In this document: positions 60,611 to 64,000 of the stretch, piece after piece
Position numbering within the stretch: the first letter of the stretch is position 1
Layout: the number at the start of each line of letters is the position of its first letter
DNA from: Luminiphilus sp.
GTDB taxonomy: Bacteria > Pseudomonadota > Gammaproteobacteria > Pseudomonadales > Halieaceae
DNA length: 64,000 nucleotides
Direction: 5' to 3'
Assembly: GCA_029242325.1 (NCBI GenBank)
Contig: JAQWUD010000038.1
Coordinates: 1 to 64,000, forward strand
Made by a program: the position numbers and the translations under genes
The notes under the pieces: model-generated
What the model was told of the DNA's origin: nothing
Seen by the model: the letters and a program-made list of their open reading frames with translations, nothing else
The model's database searches: none

Positions 60611-61156
60611 CTATTTATCACCCGCTTCCGCTGGCTCAAGCGTCTCCACTGTGAAAGCGTGGCTGTTTCTGCCCGCCGCTTCAAATCGCTCGCTGGATAT
60701 CTCGCGCCATCTGGCGAACAAATCAAGATCGAAGAACACATCCCCTTGGACCTCGCCATGGACGCGTGTCAGGATCACCTTGTCCGTGCGCCTTAGCGCA
60801 AGACGATAAATCTCGGCCCCACCCACCACCATCACTGCATCCGCACCATCAATGAGCGCCTGATCAAATGCGCTCTGCAGCGCCACGTCGAGGGTATGGC
60901 AACTCAGCACGCCCGCGTGCGCCCAGTCCTGGTCCCGCGTCATCACAATATTGCGCCGGCCGGGAAGCGGGAAGCCCACGCTGTCAAAGGTCTTACGACC
61001 CATAATCACCGGGCGCCCCATGGTCGTCCGTTTAAAATGCTGCAGATCGTCGGGCAGCTCCCATGGCAGCGCATCGCCTCTCCCGATCACGCCGTTTTCT
61101 GCCGCCGCCAGCACGAGCACGACTGGCACCTCGTTGTCAGAGCGGCTGAGCACCAT
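60611..61156 (-). CDS. folA: Dihydrofolate reductase
   Basis: Reduces dihydrofolate with NADPH. The 181 residues show VLAAAENGVIGRGDALPWELPDDL (in two segments), MGRPVIMGRKTFDSVG with the NADPH-binding Arg/Lys and VVGGAEIYRLAL with the glycine pair. ATG 61156 overlaps the thyA stop (TGATG), the usual pairing of thymidylate and folate enzymes; TTG 61159 is the alternative. Confidence 0.96.
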   Translation of the reverse strand: MVLSRSDNEVPVVLVLAAAENGVIGRGDALPWELPDDLQHFKRTTMGRPVIMGRKTFDSVGFPLPGRRNIVMTRDQDWAHAGVLSCHTLDVALQSAFDQALIDGADAVMVVGGAEIYRLALRRTDKVILTRVHGEVQGDVFFDLDLFARWREISSERFEAAGRNSHAFTVETLEPAEAGDK

Positions 61157-61989
61157 CAAATTGCCACCGGAGCGGAGATATGCGGCGCGGGGTCGTAACC
61201 CTGCAGCGCGAAATCTTCAAATCGATAGTCATAAATGGAATCAGGTCGACGCAGGATCTCGAGTTGCGGCAGGGCGCGCGGCACCCGCTGAAGCTGCTCA
61301 CTCACCTGCTCCCCGTGGTTGCTGTATAGATGAGCATCACCCAGCGTGACCACCACTTCCCCGGGGACCAACTCACACTGCTGTGCCAGCAGATGAACCA
61401 AGAGGGCTACGGAGGCAATGTTAAAAGGCAGGCCAAGGAACACGTCGCTGGACCGAATGTAGAGTTGCGCCGATAGCTCGTCCGCGCCGACATAAAATTG
61501 ATAGAGCAAGTGGCAGGGCGGCAACGCCATTTTCCCGGCCAGAACATTCTCCTGCGGGCTCACCGTTTCGTCAGGAAGGTATTCAACATTCCAGGCATGA
61601 AAAAGAATGCGGCGGCTCTCGGGGCGGTGCCGCAAACAATCCACGACGTAATCGATCTGATTGATGCTGCCCCCATCCTGCGTAGGCCACGCATGCCACT
61701 GTGCGCCGTACAAGGGGCCTAATTCGCCCTCTTCCGTGGCCCATTCGTCCCAAATGCTGACACCATTTTCTCGCAGCCACCGCGTATTCGTGTCGCCACT
61801 CAGGAACCAGATCAGTTCGTTTACAACGCTTTTGAAGTGCACGCGCTTCGTCGTCAAAATAGGGAATCCCTGTCGCAAATCAAAGCGCAGCTGGCGGCCA
61901 AATACCGATCGCGTTCCGGTCCCGGTTCGATCACCCCGATCGATCCCCCGCTCTCGGATATCTCTCAGTAAGTCGAGATATGTTTGCAT
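61156..61989 (-). CDS. thyA: Thymidylate synthase
   Basis: Makes dTMP from dUMP with methylene-tetrahydrofolate, which it oxidises to dihydrofolate for FolA. The 277-residue protein shows [39 protein letters not shown], the active-site region [14 protein letters not shown] with the catalytic Cys, and [10 protein letters not shown]. Start ATG 61989, 7 bases after lgt; the longer frame overlaps lgt and is rejected. Confidence 0.97.
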   Translation of the reverse strand: MQTYLDLLRDIRERGIDRGDRTGTGTRSVFGRQLRFDLRQGFPILTTKRVHFKSVVNELIWFLSGDTNTRWLRENGVSIWDEWATEEGELGPLYGAQWHAWPTQDGGSINQIDYVVDCLRHRPESRRILFHAWNVEYLPDETVSPQENVLAGKMALPPCHLLYQFYVGADELSAQLYIRSSDVFLGLPFNIASVALLVHLLAQQCELVPGEVVVTLGDAHLYSNHGEQVSEQLQRVPRALPQLEILRRPDSIYDYRFEDFALQGYDPAPHISAPVAI

Positions 61990-61996
61990 AAGTCCC

Positions 61997-62785
61997 TCAT
62001 CGCGCACGCGGGCGATACGCCCGGTGTAAGAGTACTGCGCCTGCCAACAACATCGGCAGGCACAACATCTGACCTCTGGTGAGCCACCCCAGCGCATCAA
62101 AACCAATGTGCGCATCGGGCTCACGAAAGAACTCCGCGGCAAAACGCAGCGCCCCATAACCGAGAAGAAAAACTCCCGATATGGCCCAAGGCGGCCTCTG
62201 GCTGCGGCTAAACCACAACAATATTAAAAATAGCAGGCAGCCCTCCAGGGCAAACTGGTAAAGCTGGGAGGGATGGCGGGCCAGACCAAGCGGGTCCCGT
62301 GGAAACACCATGGCCCAGGGCACCTCGCTGGCTCGGCCCCATAATTCCTGACCGATAAAGTTGCCCAGACGCCCCAGCGCCAGGCCAACCGGGGCCAAGG
62401 GAGCAACAAAATCCATCAATCGGCCCCACTGTATGTTTCGCTGTTGCGCAAACAGCGCCATCGCCATAAGCACCCCAAGCAAGCCGCCATGAAATGCCAT
62501 GCCGCCCTCCCAAACCCGGAACAACCACAAGGGATCAGCCGCCAGACGATCCAGGCCATAAAAGAAGGCATAACCCATCCGCCCCCCCACAATGATGCCG
62601 ATAGCCGCATAGAAAATCAGGTCATCCACCTGCTCACGTTGCAGCGGCGCATGCGTCTGGGCCGCTGTCCTTCTCGCCAGCCACCAAGCGAAGGCCAGAC
62701 CGCCAATGTACGTCAGCCCATACCAATGAATCTTGACAGGGCCAAGCGCAATGGCAACGGGATCAATGTCGGGATAAGGCAACAT
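61997..62785 (-). CDS. lgt: Prolipoprotein diacylglyceryl transferase
   Basis: Adds the diacylglyceryl group to the lipobox Cys of lipoproteins (including FlgH and FlgP here). The 262 residues are mostly membrane helices with the signature [20 protein letters not shown] and HPSQLYQF. The start abuts the ptsP stop directly (TAGATG). Confidence 0.97.
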   Translation of the reverse strand: MLPYPDIDPVAIALGPVKIHWYGLTYIGGLAFAWWLARRTAAQTHAPLQREQVDDLIFYAAIGIIVGGRMGYAFFYGLDRLAADPLWLFRVWEGGMAFHGGLLGVLMAMALFAQQRNIQWGRLMDFVAPLAPVGLALGRLGNFIGQELWGRASEVPWAMVFPRDPLGLARHPSQLYQFALEGCLLFLILLWFSRSQRPPWAISGVFLLGYGALRFAAEFFREPDAHIGFDALGWLTRGQMLCLPMLLAGAVLLHRAYRPRAR

Positions 62786-64000
62786 CTATGGCGCACCGCC
62801 CCGGCGGAGAAAACGGTCCAAGCCACGTTCGGCCAATGCAGTGTCGAGCGTTTGAGACACGTCCTGAGCGGAACGTAGCGCCGACAAAGACGACATCAAT
62901 TCACTCAACTCGCCGCGACTAAACGCGCTCAAAACCCGCTTGATCATCAACAGGCTGCCCGCATTCATCGACAAATGATCGAACCCCATGGCCACAAGGA
63001 GCGGCGCGGCGCGGGGATCTCCCGCAAGCTCGCCACAAATGCTAACCGCCTTGTTCTGCCCATGCGCCGCCTTGACAATATGAGCAAGCGCCGCCAATAC
63101 AGCGGGATGCAAAGCCTGATAGAGCTCCGCCACTCGCGCGTTCCCACGATCAACCGCCAGCAGATACTGTGTCAGGTCATTAGAGCCAACAGACAAAAAG
63201 TCTGCCTCCTCTGCCAGGGGCGCCGAGAGGTAAACTGCAGCGGGCACCTCGATCATCACGCCCACATCGGGCGAGGAAGATGAGAAACCCTCTGTGATCA
63301 CTTCCTCATGACAGCGTTGAATCAACACTCTCGCCGCCCTCAGTTCGTCTATCGAGGTAACCATGGGCAGCAAAATGCGAAGGTTATTCAAGCCTTCATT
63401 TGCCTTGAGCATCGCACGTACCTGCGTGAGAAAGATCTCGGGATGATCCAGCGTGACGCGAATACCGCGCCAACCCAGAAAAGGATTCGACTCCTCAATC
63501 GGGAAATAGGGCAGGGCTTTATCACCGCCGATGTCCAGCGTGCGCATGGTGACAGGGGCAGGATGAAAAGCTTCGAGTTGCTCTCGGTAAAGCAGCCGCT
63601 GCTCCTCCTCACTGGGAAAGCGATCGCGAAGCAAAAAACTGACTTCGGTGCGATAAAGCCCCACTCCCTCGGCCCCGAACTCCTTCCCCCTCTGCACGTC
63701 TGCGGCGACACCTGTGTTGACCCAGAGCGAGACAGCCTCACCATCTGAAGTCGTCGCGGCCTCGTTGGCCAATGGCGCCAACTCCTCAAGGAGCACGGCA
63801 TCCTCCGCCAACAGCAGCTCGAAACGCGCCAGCAGATCGGCATGTGGATTGACATAAATACGGCCGTTATAACCATCGACCACCAGCTGCTGGTCCGGAA
63901 GCCGCTTCAGCGGCAAATCCTCTACCCCCACCACCGCGGGTATGCCCATGGCCCGCGCGAGAATGGCAGTATGGCTGTTCGCGCTACCGCGCATGGAAAC
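62786..64000 (-). CDS. ptsP: PEP-protein phosphotransferase PtsP (EI-Ntr), 3' part
   Basis: Nitrogen-PTS enzyme I: phosphorylates NPr with PEP. Only the C-terminal 404 codons lie in the window. They start in the phospho-histidine domain (GSANSHTAILARAMGIPAVV with the active His) and run through the PEP-binding barrel (GVGLYRTEVSFLLRDRFPSE, LDIGGDKALPYFP, NPFLGWRGIRV, ADFLSVGSNDLTQY, CGELAGDP). The N-terminal GAF domain, typical of PtsP, must lie beyond the right edge, so EI-Ntr versus the sugar EI is inferred from the gene order with lgt-thyA. Confidence 0.9.
   Translation of the reverse strand, partial: VSMRGSANSHTAILARAMGIPAVVGVEDLPLKRLPDQQLVVDGYNGRIYVNPHADLLARFELLLAEDAVLLEELAPLANEAATTSDGEAVSLWVNTGVAADVQRGKEFGAEGVGLYRTEVSFLLRDRFPSEEEQRLLYREQLEAFHPAPVTMRTLDIGGDKALPYFPIEESNPFLGWRGIRVTLDHPEIFLTQVRAMLKANEGLNNLRILLPMVTSIDELRAARVLIQRCHEEVITEGFSSSSPDVGVMIEVPAAVYLSAPLAEEADFLSVGSNDLTQYLLAVDRGNARVAELYQALHPAVLAALAHIVKAAHGQNKAVSICGELAGDPRAAPLLVAMGFDHLSMNAGSLLMIKRVLSAFSRGELSELMSSLSALRSAQDVSQTLDTALAERGLDRFLRRGGAP

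Overview
The window reads as chromosomal DNA of a polarly flagellated marine Gammaproteobacterium. An OM60/NOR5 (Halieaceae)-like organism is a reasonable guess, but this is inferred from gene content and order, not from a marker gene. Supporting features are a Pseudomonas/Vibrio-style flagellar regulon (FleQ/FlrA- and FlrC-type sigma54 activators, FliA, FlgM, FlhG), Vibrio-type outer-ring proteins (FlgP, FlgT), a TonB2/TtpC-like energy system with DUF3450 and TPR partners, and the ptsP-lgt-thyA-folA run. I see no rRNA, tRNA, CRISPR array, insertion sequence or phage genes.

Layout. 1-5287 (minus): a legionaminic-acid-type nonulosonate operon (legB, legC, legH, legI, legG and the start of a CBS-domain nucleotidyltransferase), nearly all genes overlapping by a few bases; it lies just downstream of fliD and probably supplies sugar for flagellin glycosylation. 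5410-19721 (minus): flgBCDEFGHIJKL-fliD for rod, hook, rings, junctions and cap, behind a good sigma54 promoter. 19977-21818 (plus): flgA, then flgM-flgN with a sigma28 promoter. 21950-25491 (minus): flgP, flgT, a LysM protein, a FliK-like protein and a free FlhB C-terminal domain, behind a sigma28 promoter. 25732-31476 (plus): flhA, a truncated flhF, flhG, fliA and two unknown genes behind a sigma54 promoter. 31491-49966 (minus): a secreted protein, a FleQ/FlrA-like activator, an FlrC-like activator, fliEFGHIJKLMNOPQR, flhB and two unknown membrane-protein genes.

50139-64000 is mostly housekeeping: a voltage-gated-type potassium channel, small ABM and NTF2-like proteins, an unknown small protein, pyruvate kinase, a cold-shock protein, the TonB2-like seven-gene operon, then folA, thyA, lgt and the 3' part of ptsP.

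The flagellar system looks rewired. The gene in the flhF position keeps only the N-terminal B-like region and has no SRP-type GTPase domain, and the adjacent FlhG begins at its P-loop with no N-terminal FlhF-activating segment. Both sigma54 activators lack a recognisable receiver domain and no FleS/FlrB kinase gene lies between them; instead two FleQ-box-like sites and a sigma54 promoter precede the FlrC-like gene. FlgJ lacks its muramidase domain, FlgK and FlgE are about twice the usual length, FlgK carries a domain closely matching one in FliD, and four uncharacterised genes sit inside flagellar operons. Together these suggest a simplified regulatory circuit and possibly a different way of positioning the flagellum.
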